This document shows, piece after piece, positions 1-8,608 of a DNA stretch of 64,000 bases; position 1 is the first letter of the stretch; every line of letters begins with the position of its first letter. Source of the DNA: Aequorivita sp. UBA3180 (GTDB taxonomy: Bacteria; Bacteroidota; Bacteroidia; Flavobacteriales; Flavobacteriaceae); assembly GCA_002364215.1 (NCBI GenBank), contig DEXQ01000003.1, positions 229,572 to 293,571 on the forward strand, in the 5' to 3' direction. A program made the position numbers and the translations under genes. The notes under the pieces were generated by a model. The model saw nothing but the letters and a program-made list of their open reading frames with translations, did not search any database and had not been told where the DNA came from.

Positions 1-675
1 AATAAATTTGATCCCAAGTTCTTCCGAAGCTTTTGTGAGGTGCGAAACGATATCGGCTTCAAAAGGCCTGAGCGGACGCTCCTCAAACTCAATTACCGTA
101 ACTTTTGCGCCGCAGCGCGCGGCAATGTGGGCAAACTCCATCCCGATATAGCCTGCGCCCACAAATACAATACCTTCGGGCAATTCTTCCAATTCCAAAA
201 AATCATCGCTGACCATTAAATGTTCCCTTCCAGGGATTTTCAGCTCCATGGGTTTTTGGCCGGTCGCAATTACAATCTTTTTCGCCTTTAAGGTTTTTCC
301 TTCCACCGAAAGTGTGTTTTCATTAAGAAATTTTGGCGATTGATGGTACAATTCAATTCCTGCTTCTTTCAATTTCTTTTCAGTGGAGGCAGGTACAGCA
401 TCGGTAAATTCACATTTAAATTTTTGAAGATCTTTCCAACTTATTTTTGGAACGGAAATAATTCCATTCCCTTTTAAATTTTCCGAAAGCTGCATAGCTT
501 CAGTAATTCCCACCAAAACTTTTTTCGGGTCGCAGCCTCTATTTGCGCAAGTTCCGCCAAATTCACGATTGTCCGCAATCGCTACTTTCATTCCTTCCGC
601 AGCGCAATCATACGCCACAGTTTTTCCGGCGGTTCCGGTTCCTATTACAAAAACATCGTATTCTTTTATAGCCAT
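1..675 (-). CDS. NAD(P)/FAD disulfide oxidoreductase, C-terminus beyond window
   Basis: Flavoprotein of the class I pyridine nucleotide-disulfide oxidoreductase family (dihydrolipoyl dehydrogenase, glutathione and mercuric reductase relatives). The start is ATG at 675 (MAIKEYDVFVIG). A Rossmann FAD motif GTGTAG lies near residues 12-17, and the redox pair C43-x4-C48 sits in GGTCANRGCDPKK. A second dinucleotide-binding motif, GAGYIGMEF, follows near residue 180. The CxxxxC spacing and the following DPKK are seen directly. The substrate is not evident: the 225 visible residues end before the dimerisation domain. It is divergent from mfd. The family call is firm, but the specific enzyme is open. 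Confidence 0.85.
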   Translation of the reverse strand, partial: MAIKEYDVFVIGTGTAGKTVAYDCAAEGMKVAIADNREFGGTCANRGCDPKKVLVGITEAMQLSENLKGNGIISVPKISWKDLQKFKCEFTDAVPASTEKKLKEAGIELYHQSPKFLNENTLSVEGKTLKAKKIVIATGQKPMELKIPGREHLMVSDDFLELEELPEGIVFVGAGYIGMEFAHIAARCGAKVTVIEFEERPLRPFEADIVSHLTKASEELGIKFI

Positions 676-740
676 AAACCGAAAATAGAGAAACGCCCAA
701 GTTATTTGTGTTAGCAAAATGATAAAGTTGAATTTTGCAG

Positions 741-770
741 TTTGAAAAATAATAAAGCGTACTATCTTTG
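741..770 (+). promoter_or_regulatory. mfd promoter (TTTG-N18-TATCTTTG)
   Basis: A TTTG box at 741-744 is followed after 18 bases by TATCTTTG at 763-770, matching the Bacteroidota housekeeping promoter. The ATG of mfd is at 779, only 8 bases after the -7 box, so the mRNA is predicted to have almost no leader. Confidence 0.75.
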
Positions 771-778
771 CCGTCCCG

Positions 779-3700
779 ATGAGCAAAACACTCGTTACTT
801 CGCTTTATTCACAGTCTTCGCAAACACGAAAACTGGGGGATTCTATTGCCTCATCCGAAAATAAAATTCAAGTTTCTGGGCTCGTTGGCTCATCGCTTTC
901 ACTTGTAATTGCTGAAACTTTTTCTACTTCGGAATTGCCCTTTCTTTTAATTTTTAATGATAAAGAAGAAGCTGCCTATCATTTAAACGATCTCGAAAAT
1001 CTGTTGGGCGACCAAAATGTGCTTTTCTATCCTGGAAGTTATCGACGGCCATATCAAATTGAGGAGACCGACAATGCCAATGTTTTGCTGCGAAGCGAGG
1101 TTTTAAACCGGATAAATTCCCGAAAAAAACCAGCGCTGATCGTAACCTATCCCGAAGCGCTTTTTGAGAAGGTCGTAACCCGAAAGGAATTGGAACGAAA
1201 CACGCTGAAAATTGCAGTAAACGACCAACTTTCCATCGATTTTGTAAACGAGGTTTTGTTTGAATACCGCTTCAAACGTACCGATTTTGTTACCGAACCA
1301 GGCGAATTTTCAGTGCGGGGTGGAATTTTGGATGTATTTAGTTTCAGCAATGACGAACCGTACCGAATTGAATTTTTTGGCGATGAGGTTGACAGCATTC
1401 GGACCTTTGATGTAGAAACGCAGCTTTCTTTGGAACAAGTGAAAAAGGTTTCCATCATTCCAAATGTGGAAAATAAAATGGTGGATGAAAACCGAGAAAG
1501 TTTTCTGAAATATATCGCATCCAAAACCGTGGTTTTTCTAAAAAATGAAGAACTTTTTAGTAGCGCAATTGATAACCTTTTCAAAAAAGCAACTGAAGCT
1601 TTTAATGCAATCGATTCTGAAATAAAACGCGCAAAGCCTTCGGAACTTTTCTGTACTTCGGAATTGTTGAAAGCACAACTTTCTGAATTTACAACGGTTC
1701 ATTTAAAAAACAACAAAGCTCCCCTCCTCTCGGGAGGGGCTGGGGGTGGGCTTTCGTTTTCAACTAAACCACAACCGTCGTTCAACAAACAGTTCAATTT
1801 ACTGATTGAAAACCTGAATGAAAACACCGAAAAAGGTTATAAAAACTACATTTTCTGCAGTAGCGAGCAACAGGCAAAGCGTTTTCACGACATTTTTGAA
1901 GATGCCCAACAAAATGTGGAACAGTTTGAAACTATTGTTTTTCCGCTGTTTCAAGGCTTTATTGATGACGATTTAAAACTAGTTTGCTATACCGATCACC
2001 AAATTTTTGAGCGTTACCATAAATTTCAACTGAAAAATGGTTACGCCAAAAAGCAGGCAATCACACTAAAGGAAATTACCAATCTGGAAGTGGGCGATTA
2101 CGTAACGCATATTGACCACGGAATTGGGAAATTTGGCGGATTGCAGAAAATTGAAGTGGAAGGAAAAATGCAGGAAGCCATCAAACTTTTTTATGGCGAA
2201 CGCGATATTTTGTACTTGAGCATTCACTCACTTCACAAGATTTCGAAATACAACGGAAAGGATGGAAAGGAGCCCAAAATCTACAAATTGGGCAGCGACG
2301 CGTGGAAAAAACTGAAGCAAAAAACCAAAACGCGCGTAAAGGAAATTGCCTTTAATTTAATTGAATTATACGCAAAACGACGCACGCTGAAAGGTTTCGC
2401 TTTCGAGCCCGATAGCTATTTGCAGGCAGAATTGGAATCCTCCTTCATTTATGAAGACACTCCGGACCAAAGCACTGCGACCGAAGACGTAAAAAAAGAT
2501 ATGGAAAACGAGCGCCCGATGGATCGTTTAGTCTGTGGCGACGTAGGTTTCGGAAAAACGGAAGTCGCTATTCGCACGGCTTTTAAAGCGGTGGATAACG
2601 GAAAACAAGTCGCCGTTTTGGTGCCGACCACCGTTTTGGCGTTTCAGCATTTTAAAACTTTTTCCGAACGTTTGGCTGATATGCCCGTAAAAGTTGATTA
2701 TCTCAACCGTTTCCGCACAGCAAAAGAACGAAAAACCGTTTTGGAGGAATTGAAAAACGGCAAACTCGATATCGTTATTGGCACACATCAATTGGTTAAC
2801 AAATCGGTTGAATTTAAGGACTTGGGTCTTTTAATTATTGATGAAGAACAGAAGTTTGGAGTTGCCGTAAAGGATAAATTGAAAACTATCAAAGAAAATG
2901 TGGATACGTTGACGTTAACCGCGACGCCCATTCCGCGTACGTTGCAGTTCAGTTTGATGGCCGCGCGTGATCTTTCGGTTATCACTACACCGCCACCCAA
3001 CCGCTATCCGGTGGAAACGCACGTCATTCGTTTTGGGGAAGAAAGTATTCGCGATGCCGTTCGCTATGAAATTTCGCGCGGCGGACAAGTTTTTTTTGTT
3101 CACAATAGAATAGAAAATATAAAGGAAGTCGCCGGAATGCTCCAGCGATTAGTGCCCGATGCGAAAATAGGCATCGGTCACGGGCAAATGGACGGCAAAA
3201 AACTGGAAGATTTGATGCTTCGGTTTATGAACAATGAATTCGATGTTTTGGTTTCGACAACTATCATAGAAAGCGGACTGGACGTTCCGAATGCGAATAC
3301 TATTTTCATCAACAACGCCAATAATTTTGGACTTTCAGATTTGCACCAAATGCGCGGCCGCGTGGGCCGAAGCAATAAAAAAGCATTCTGTTATTTCATC
3401 ACTCCGGAATATTCAGCAATGACGGACGAAGCGCGAAAACGAATCACCGCTTTGGAACAATTTTCAGAATTGGGCAGCGGGATAAACATTGCGATGAAGG
3501 ATTTGGAAATCCGTGGCGCGGGAGATTTACTGGGCGGCGAACAGAGCGGGTTTATCAACGAAATAGGTTTTGAAACCTATCAAAAAATTCTTGCCGAAGC
3601 CATTGAGGAACTGAAAGACAAAGAGTTTAAAAATCTTTATGAAGAAACCGAAGGGCCGAAGAAAAGCTTCGTAAAAGAAATGACAATCGATACCGATTTC

Positions 3701-4135
3701 GAATTGCTGTTTCCTGATGATTACGTGAATAATATTACCGAAAGACTCAATCTTTACACAAAATTGAACGAGCTAAAAAACGAGGCCGAACTTCAGAAAT
3801 TTGAAAAGGAGTTGCTGGACCGTTTTGGGGAAATGCCAAAGGAAGCGGAAGATTTGCTGAACAGCGTTCGCATAAAATGGATTGCAATTTCAATGGGCCT
3901 TGAACGCCTTGTGATGAAACAGAAAAAAATGATCGGTTATTTTGTGGCAGACCAGCAGAGTGCTTTTTACCAAAGCGCAGCTTTTACCAAAGTGCTGCAA
4001 TACGTACAAACCCATCCCCAAAAAGTAACGATGAAGGAAAAACAAACCCGAAATGGCTTGCGGTTGTTGCTTACTTTTGAAGGTATTTCTTCCGTAGATA
4101 AAGCACTTCGGGCTTTGGAGCCCTTTAGCGAATAA
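779..4135 (+). CDS. mfd: transcription-repair coupling factor Mfd
   Basis: ATP-dependent translocase that removes stalled RNA polymerase from lesions and recruits UvrA. The length of 1118 residues is normal for the family. The CarD-like RNA-polymerase-interacting domain is near residues 436-495 (GDYVTHIDHGIGKFGG). Walker A is GDVGFGKTE near 586-594 and the DEEQ box is LLIIDEEQKFG near 683-693. RecG-like motifs TATPIPRTLQ and QMRGRVGRS follow, and the TRCF C-terminal domain ends the protein. Residues about 313-326 (APLLSGGAGGGLSF) are encoded by a G/C-rich palindromic repeat that adds an in-frame insert between the N-terminal UvrB-like region and the polymerase-binding domain. The gene is transcribed alone and diverges from the oxidoreductase. 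Confidence 0.97.
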   Translation: MSKTLVTSLYSQSSQTRKLGDSIASSENKIQVSGLVGSSLSLVIAETFSTSELPFLLIFNDKEEAAYHLNDLENLLGDQNVLFYPGSYRRPYQIEETDNANVLLRSEVLNRINSRKKPALIVTYPEALFEKVVTRKELERNTLKIAVNDQLSIDFVNEVLFEYRFKRTDFVTEPGEFSVRGGILDVFSFSNDEPYRIEFFGDEVDSIRTFDVETQLSLEQVKKVSIIPNVENKMVDENRESFLKYIASKTVVFLKNEELFSSAIDNLFKKATEAFNAIDSEIKRAKPSELFCTSELLKAQLSEFTTVHLKNNKAPLLSGGAGGGLSFSTKPQPSFNKQFNLLIENLNENTEKGYKNYIFCSSEQQAKRFHDIFEDAQQNVEQFETIVFPLFQGFIDDDLKLVCYTDHQIFERYHKFQLKNGYAKKQAITLKEITNLEVGDYVTHIDHGIGKFGGLQKIEVEGKMQEAIKLFYGERDILYLSIHSLHKISKYNGKDGKEPKIYKLGSDAWKKLKQKTKTRVKEIAFNLIELYAKRRTLKGFAFEPDSYLQAELESSFIYEDTPDQSTATEDVKKDMENERPMDRLVCGDVGFGKTEVAIRTAFKAVDNGKQVAVLVPTTVLAFQHFKTFSERLADMPVKVDYLNRFRTAKERKTVLEELKNGKLDIVIGTHQLVNKSVEFKDLGLLIIDEEQKFGVAVKDKLKTIKENVDTLTLTATPIPRTLQFSLMAARDLSVITTPPPNRYPVETHVIRFGEESIRDAVRYEISRGGQVFFVHNRIENIKEVAGMLQRLVPDAKIGIGHGQMDGKKLEDLMLRFMNNEFDVLVSTTIIESGLDVPNANTIFINNANNFGLSDLHQMRGRVGRSNKKAFCYFITPEYSAMTDEARKRITALEQFSELGSGINIAMKDLEIRGAGDLLGGEQSGFINEIGFETYQKILAEAIEELKDKEFKNLYEETEGPKKSFVKEMTIDTDFELLFPDDYVNNITERLNLYTKLNELKNEAELQKFEKELLDRFGEMPKEAEDLLNSVRIKWIAISMGLERLVMKQKKMIGYFVADQQSAFYQSAAFTKVLQYVQTHPQKVTMKEKQTRNGLRLLLTFEGISSVDKALRALEPFSE
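1715..1754 (+). repeat. in-frame palindromic repeat inside mfd
   Basis: A 40-base G/C-rich element begins AAAGCTCCCCTCC, turns in TCTC, continues GGGAGGGG and ends GGTGGGCTTT. AAAGC at the start and GCTTT at the end are complementary, and CCCCTCC pairs with GGGAGGGG. The layout matches the element in hemC at 63023-63058. It reads through without a stop. Confidence 0.8.
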
Positions 4136-4241
4136 CCCCTTTAAAATCAACGAATGTCGGGTAAATGTCGGGTGAAATTCACTTGAAAATATTGCACTAT
4201 CTTTACTGCCATCGTACTATTGCTTCATCAATTCAGAAAAA

Positions 4242-5060
4242 ATGAAACAACCAGAACTCGGCCGAAAAATTTTAGAACTTCGTAAACAAAAAGGCTTTAC
4301 GCAAGAGGAACTTGTGGAACAATGCAACATAAATGTGCGGACCATTCAACGTATTGAAGCTGGCGAAGTAACGCCCCGAAGTTTTACATTGAAAACAATT
4401 TTAAATGCGTTGGGCGAAGATTTGGAAAACTTGCAAGAATCCGAAGCTTCCCCTTTTGAAAATTTCAATTTAAAAGAGGTTGGCTTTTCTATTTTTTACA
4501 TAAAACTGGCTTGGATTTGCGGTATCATTTATTTCCTTTCCGGTTTTGTGGAATTTGCCGTGGACTATGCCCGATTTCAGGAAGATGAATTGATAATTCC
4601 AAAAGCCGCATACATCAGTATGAAATTTATAGTGATGCTGGCCTATATTTATTTTTTATGGGGTTTTGTTTTGAGCGGCAAAATTTTCAATAATTATTTG
4701 TTGAAAATAGGTGCTTTCTTTTTAATTGGCACAACAATTTTATTTTACGGGTACGATATGGCTTCACTCTACTTTGAACCATTTTACACCGAATATGTTA
4801 TAACTATACAATCAATTTTCTGTGGAATTGGCGGTATTATTTTTGGTTTGGCCGTGATGCGATTGGAAAATCCCTTTGGTAAGATCCCAGGAATAGCCGG
4901 TGGTTTTGAAGTTGTGAGCGGGATATTGTTTGTATTGGTTTTTATGGCATGGTTGGGGCTTGCCTTTTTAATTCCTGCTATGATTTTACAGATTATTTTA
5001 CTCTATAAAATTGAAGAGTTTATAAAAAAAGAAAGAGATTCTCGTAATTCCGAAAATTAA
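4242..5060 (+). CDS. HTH (XRE) regulator fused to a multi-pass membrane domain
   Basis: 272 residues. Residues about 8-62 form a Cro/CI-type helix-turn-helix (ILELRKQKGFTQEELVEQ, then NVRTIQRIEAGEVTPRS). From about residue 80 onward there are five or six hydrophobic helices, for example LAWICGIIYFLSGFVEF and FIVMLAYIYFLWGFVL. The architecture is an HTH tethered to the inner membrane, known from many small uncharacterised Bacteroidota proteins. A membrane-tethered regulator is an inference; the target is unknown. The start fits the HTH family N-terminus. It converges with yraN, the two stop codons overlapping at 5057-5060. Confidence 0.8.
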   Translation: MKQPELGRKILELRKQKGFTQEELVEQCNINVRTIQRIEAGEVTPRSFTLKTILNALGEDLENLQESEASPFENFNLKEVGFSIFYIKLAWICGIIYFLSGFVEFAVDYARFQEDELIIPKAAYISMKFIVMLAYIYFLWGFVLSGKIFNNYLLKIGAFFLIGTTILFYGYDMASLYFEPFYTEYVITIQSIFCGIGGIIFGLAVMRLENPFGKIPGIAGGFEVVSGILFVLVFMAWLGLAFLIPAMILQIILLYKIEEFIKKERDSRNSEN

Positions 5061-5419
5061 AAATGATAAAAAGCATTTTCAAAATGCTGAAGTTGTTCCA
5101 TTTTTTGGTTCTTTAAAACCGCAATAATATCAAAGCGAACTTCCACATCAAGCTCATTTGAAACGATATATTCATTGGCTGCTTTTACCAAAAGTTTGAT
5201 TTTGTTTTTGGTTACGAAATCTTGCGGGTTACCAAAAAATGAGCTATTTCGTGTTTTTACTTCCACCATGACAACTGTGCCTTCTTCCTTTTGGGCGATG
5301 ATGTCTATTTCGGCTTTGTCAAAATAGAAATTTCGGCGCAGGATTTTATAACCGTTGCGAAGCAAATATTGCGCGGCTATTTCTTCCCCTATTTTTCCGA
5401 GTTCGTTGTGCGTTGCCAT
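5057..5419 (-). CDS. YraN/UPF0102 family nuclease-fold protein
   Basis: 120 residues from the ATG at 5419 (MATHNELGKIGEEIAAQYL). An ATG eight codons upstream is open but outside the conserved family start. The UPF0102 core is complete: GEEIAAQYLLRNGYKILRRN, then AEIDIIA and VMVEVKTR, a PD-(D/E)XK-like arrangement with E, D and ExK. Family members resemble Holliday-junction resolvases in fold, but their cellular role is unsettled. It lies downstream of the LD-carboxypeptidase gene with an inverted repeat in the gap. Confidence 0.9.
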   Translation of the reverse strand: MATHNELGKIGEEIAAQYLLRNGYKILRRNFYFDKAEIDIIAQKEEGTVVMVEVKTRNSSFFGNPQDFVTKNKIKLLVKAANEYIVSNELDVEVRFDIIAVLKNQKMEQLQHFENAFYHF

Positions 5420-5432
5420 AACTTTAAAAATA

Positions 5433-5491
5433 CCAAATTTCAAGCACCAAATTCCAAAAACGAATAGTCGAATTTGGCATTTTGGAATTTG
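5433..5491. repeat. A/T-rich inverted repeat (AAATTCC family)
   Basis: CAAATTCCAAAA at 5448-5459 is the exact reverse complement of TTTTGGAATTTG at 5480-5491. CCAAATT at 5433-5439 pairs with AATTTGG at 5471-5477. Related sequence occurs at 48261-48366 and around 57000-57030. It lies between the ldcA stop and the yraN start, so it would form a hairpin in a joint transcript. Confidence 0.7.
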
Positions 5492-5505
5492 ACAATTGTA
5501 ATTTC

Positions 5506-6408
5506 TTAAAACTTCAAAGTTATTTGATTGTCTGCAATTTTCAATTCAACTTCCCTTCCCATAATCAAAGCCCGATTATCCGCGATATGCCCAGCGGGAA
5601 AATTTAAAATCACAGGATAATTATATTCTTTCACCAAATCCACGATTATTTCCTCAGCCGTTTTTCCGAAATATACCTTATTGTCCTTCATCTCCGTCAT
5701 TCCGCCAATGATAAGGGCTTTCAGATTTTTTAGGTATCCACTTCGCTTTAAATTCATCATCATTCTATCAACGTGGTAGAGCATTTCGTCCAAATCTTCG
5801 ATGAAAAGAATCTTGCCATCGGTTTTCATTTCCGAAGTACTTCCGCAAAGCGAATACAAAACCGAGAGGTTGCCGCCAATTAGTACGCCTTTTATATTTT
5901 GGGCTCCCGCGTTTATTGCGGGACCGTTTCCTGTAAAATCTAAAGTATATGCTTCCCCAAACAAAACTCTCCGAATGGATTCCCTGGCTTCCTCTGTTTT
6001 ATTTTCAATCTCCAAACACATCTGCGCGTGCAATGTTTCAATTCCAAAATTATGGATATGCGAGTGCAAAACCGTAACATCGCTGTAGCCAACAATCCAT
6101 TTTGGATTTTTTTTGAATGCCGAAAAGTCAAGTTTATCGATAATTCTTACCGTACCGTAACCGCCGCGGGCGCACCAAATGGCTTTCACTTTTGGGTCGT
6201 CCAACATTTGTTGGAAATCTGAAGCGCGTAAATCGTCACTACCTGCAAACTGGTTTTCTTCGGCGTCGATGGTTTTTCCCAAAACGGCTTTCAATCCCCA
6301 TTTTTCAAGTAATTTAAGCGCGGGCGTTAGTTCTTCTTTTGAAATTTTCCGTGCGGTGGAAACGATGCCAACCGTATCGCCCTTTTGAAGTTTATTTGGA
6401 GTAATCAT
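5506..6408 (-). CDS. LD-carboxypeptidase (peptidase S66 family)
   Basis: Predicted muramoyl-tetrapeptide carboxypeptidase, removing the terminal D-alanine from peptidoglycan tetrapeptides during recycling. 300 residues from ATG 6408 (MITPNKLQKGDTVGIVSTAR); the upstream in-frame ATG adds six unconserved residues. The S66 nucleophile motif is GYSDVTVLH, preceded by CARGGYG. The acid is in LFIEDLDE and the histidine in GHIADNRALI near the C-terminus. There is no signal peptide, consistent with a cytoplasmic recycling enzyme. It is divergent from metG. Confidence 0.9.
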   Translation of the reverse strand: MITPNKLQKGDTVGIVSTARKISKEELTPALKLLEKWGLKAVLGKTIDAEENQFAGSDDLRASDFQQMLDDPKVKAIWCARGGYGTVRIIDKLDFSAFKKNPKWIVGYSDVTVLHSHIHNFGIETLHAQMCLEIENKTEEARESIRRVLFGEAYTLDFTGNGPAINAGAQNIKGVLIGGNLSVLYSLCGSTSEMKTDGKILFIEDLDEMLYHVDRMMMNLKRSGYLKNLKALIIGGMTEMKDNKVYFGKTAEEIIVDLVKEYNYPVILNFPAGHIADNRALIMGREVELKIADNQITLKF

Positions 6409-6445
6409 GGATTTATTTAAGACCACAAATTACTACATTTATACG

Positions 6446-6453
6446 TACTTTTG
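6446..6453 (+). promoter_or_regulatory. metG promoter -7 box TACTTTTG
   Basis: TACTTTTG matches TAnnTTTG, 40 bases upstream of the metG ATG. The transcript would start near 6460, at or just inside the hairpin at 6459-6478. The exact start site therefore decides whether the hairpin is intact in the leader. Confidence 0.6.
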
Positions 6454-6458
6454 TGCCT

Positions 6459-6478
6459 GCCTGCCCATTTTGGCAGGC
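6459..6478 (+). repeat. GCCTGCC/GGCAGGC hairpin upstream of metG
   Basis: GCCTGCC at 6459-6465, a six-base loop, then GGCAGGC at 6472-6478, a perfect 7-bp stem. It sits between the -7 box and the ATG. There is no T-run suited to termination. It resembles the palindromic repeats scattered in flavobacterial genomes more than a T-box. Confidence 0.6.
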
Positions 6479-6492
6479 TTTCAAAAAAAATT

Positions 6493-8601
6493 ATGGACCA
6501 GAATTCAAACAGTTCCGCCACGGCGGATAGATATACAATTACCGCTGCATTGCCTTATACAAACGGCCCTGTTCACATTGGCCATTTGGCGGGCGTTTAT
6601 GTGCCAGCCGATATTTATGCGCGTTACCAAAGGCTTCAAAACAAAGACGTGGCTTTTATTTGCGGCAGCGACGAGCACGGGGTGCCAATTACCATTAAAG
6701 CAAAAAAAGAAGGGATTACGCCCCAGCAAGTTGTGGATAAATATCACGCCATTATCAAAAAATCTTTTGAAGATTTCGGGATTTCCTTTGATAACTATTC
6801 GCGCACTTCTGCGGAAATCCATCATAAAACAGCTTCAGAATTTTTCAAAAAATTATATGAAGAAGGAAAATTTACTGAAGAAATTACCGAACAATTATAC
6901 GATGAAGAAGCCAATCAGTTTTTAGCAGACCGATATATCACAGGAACCTGTCCAAAATGTGGCAATGAGGAAGCCTATGGCGACCAATGTGAAAAATGTG
7001 GTTCAAGTTTAAATGCTACAGAATTAATTAATCCGAAAAGTGCCATTTCGGGAAATGTACCTATTCTAAAAGAAACAAAGCATTGGTTTTTACCTTTAAA
7101 CGAATATGAAGATTTTTTAAAAAAATGGATACTCGTTGATCATAAAAAAGATTGGAAAACAAACGTTTATGGCCAGTGCAAAAGTTGGATTGACGACGGT
7201 TTGCGTCCGCGCGCTGTTACACGAGATCTCGATTGGGGAATTCCCGTGCCGGTTGAAGGAGCAGACGGGAAAGTACTTTATGTTTGGTTTGATGCACCAA
7301 TCGGCTACATTTCCTCAACAAAAGAATGGGCGGAGCGCGAAGGTAAAAATTGGGAAGATTATTGGAAGGACGAAAACACCAAAATGCTTCACTTTATTGG
7401 GAAAGACAACATCGTTTTCCACTGCATCATTTTCCCTGCAATGCTGAAAGCGGAGGGCAGTTATATTCTACCGGAAAACGTTCCCGCAAACGAATTTTTG
7501 AATTTGGAAGGCAACAAAATTTCAACCAGTAAAGACTGGGCGGTTTGGCTGCACGAATATTTGGAGGATTTTCCGAACCAGCAGGATGTGCTGCGATACA
7601 CTTTAACCGCAAATGCCCCGGAAACAAAGGATAACGATTTTACATGGGCAGATTTTCAAGCCCGAAATAATAATGAATTGGTTGCTATTTTTGGAAATTT
7701 CATAAACCGTGTAATGGTTTTAACCGATAAATATTACGAAGGAATTATTCCCGAACCTTCAACTTTTTCAGAAATTGATGAACAGGTTTTAAGCGAGTTA
7801 AAAGCACATCCTGCCGTAATTGCAAGTTCGTTGGAGCGTTACCGTTTTCGCGAAGCACAGGCAGAATTGATGAACGTGGCACGCCTCGGAAACAAATATT
7901 TAGCCGACGAGGAACCGTGGAAAACTATAAAAACCGACGAGGAGCGCACCAAAACGGTAATGTATGTTGCACTGCAAATTGCATCGGCTTTGGCAGTATT
8001 AAGCGAACCGTTTTTGCCGTTTACTTCGGAAAAATTAAAGAATATGCTCAATGTCACCCTGAACGCAGTCGAAGGGTGGAACGATGTTTCTTCAAAATCA
8101 GAACTCGTAAAACCAGGGCATAAAATTGGAAAAGCCGAATTGCTTTTCAGCAAAATAGAAGATGAGCAGATTGAAGCACAATTAGAAAAATTGAAACAAA
8201 CCAAAATGGATAATAAAGAGAATAAAGAACAGATTGCTTCGGGTGAAACCTCGCAAGTAACGCCTCAAAAAGAAACGATTCAATACGACGATTTCGCTAA
8301 ACTCGATATGCGCGTTGGAACCATAATTAAAGCCGAAAAAATGCCGAAAGCTGACAAACTTTTAGTGTTGAAAGTTGATACGGGAATTGACGTTCGTACC
8401 ATTGTTTCCGGTATTGCGGAAAGTTTTAAACCAGAGGAAATCATCGGTAAAAAAGTTACTGTTTTGGCAAACCTTGCGCCGAGAGCCCTTCGCGGGTTTG
8501 AAAGCCAAGGGATGATTTTGATGACTGAAAATGCTGATGGGAAACTTGTGTTTGTAAACCCTGGCGAAGAAGGGGTTGAAAATGGGGCGACTATCAATTA
8601 A
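6493..8601 (+). CDS. metG: methionyl-tRNA synthetase
   Basis: Charges tRNA-Met with methionine. 702 residues from ATG 6493 ([14 protein letters not shown]); the open frame runs 14 codons further upstream through the hairpin and promoter, so that start is rejected. HIGH is at residues 28-31 and the KMSKS loop is KISTSK near 342. The zinc knuckle is CPKCG and CEKCG near 153-170. A C-terminal Trbp111-type tRNA-binding domain begins near 595 ([25 protein letters not shown]). Two short palindromic repeats lie inside the frame: TCCGCCACGGCGGA near codons 8-11, and a repeat at 8052-8079 encoding about VTLNAVEGW. Neither breaks the protein. Confidence 0.97.
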   Translation: MDQNSNSSATADRYTITAALPYTNGPVHIGHLAGVYVPADIYARYQRLQNKDVAFICGSDEHGVPITIKAKKEGITPQQVVDKYHAIIKKSFEDFGISFDNYSRTSAEIHHKTASEFFKKLYEEGKFTEEITEQLYDEEANQFLADRYITGTCPKCGNEEAYGDQCEKCGSSLNATELINPKSAISGNVPILKETKHWFLPLNEYEDFLKKWILVDHKKDWKTNVYGQCKSWIDDGLRPRAVTRDLDWGIPVPVEGADGKVLYVWFDAPIGYISSTKEWAEREGKNWEDYWKDENTKMLHFIGKDNIVFHCIIFPAMLKAEGSYILPENVPANEFLNLEGNKISTSKDWAVWLHEYLEDFPNQQDVLRYTLTANAPETKDNDFTWADFQARNNNELVAIFGNFINRVMVLTDKYYEGIIPEPSTFSEIDEQVLSELKAHPAVIASSLERYRFREAQAELMNVARLGNKYLADEEPWKTIKTDEERTKTVMYVALQIASALAVLSEPFLPFTSEKLKNMLNVTLNAVEGWNDVSSKSELVKPGHKIGKAELLFSKIEDEQIEAQLEKLKQTKMDNKENKEQIASGETSQVTPQKETIQYDDFAKLDMRVGTIIKAEKMPKADKLLVLKVDTGIDVRTIVSGIAESFKPEEIIGKKVTVLANLAPRALRGFESQGMILMTENADGKLVFVNPGEEGVENGATIN
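6514..6527. repeat. TCCGCC-AC-GGCGGA palindrome in metG
   Basis: A perfect 6-bp inverted repeat with a two-base spacer lies within codons 8-12 of metG, where the N-terminus is longer than the conserved [13 protein letters not shown] start needs. Confidence 0.55.
8052..8079. repeat. TGTCACCCTGAACGCAGTCGAAGGGTGG-type repeat in metG
   Basis: The element runs TGTCACCCTGAACGCAG then TCGAAGGGTGG. CACCCT at its left end pairs with AGGGTG at its right end. In another frame it reads [10 protein letters not shown], the spurious peptide widely seen where this repeat is mis-annotated as coding. Here the metG frame reads it as [10 protein letters not shown] broken relative lies at 57036-57074. Confidence 0.8.
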
Positions 8602-8608
8602 AATTTAT

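Noticed and set aside
6451..6492. Upstream start of metG
   Set aside because: The extra 14 codons run through the -7 box and the hairpin; the conserved N-terminus begins after the ATG at 6493.
7917..8123. A frame giving [10 protein letters not shown] and similar residues
   Set aside because: It is the shadow of metG over a palindromic repeat; the metG frame is intact and conserved on both sides.
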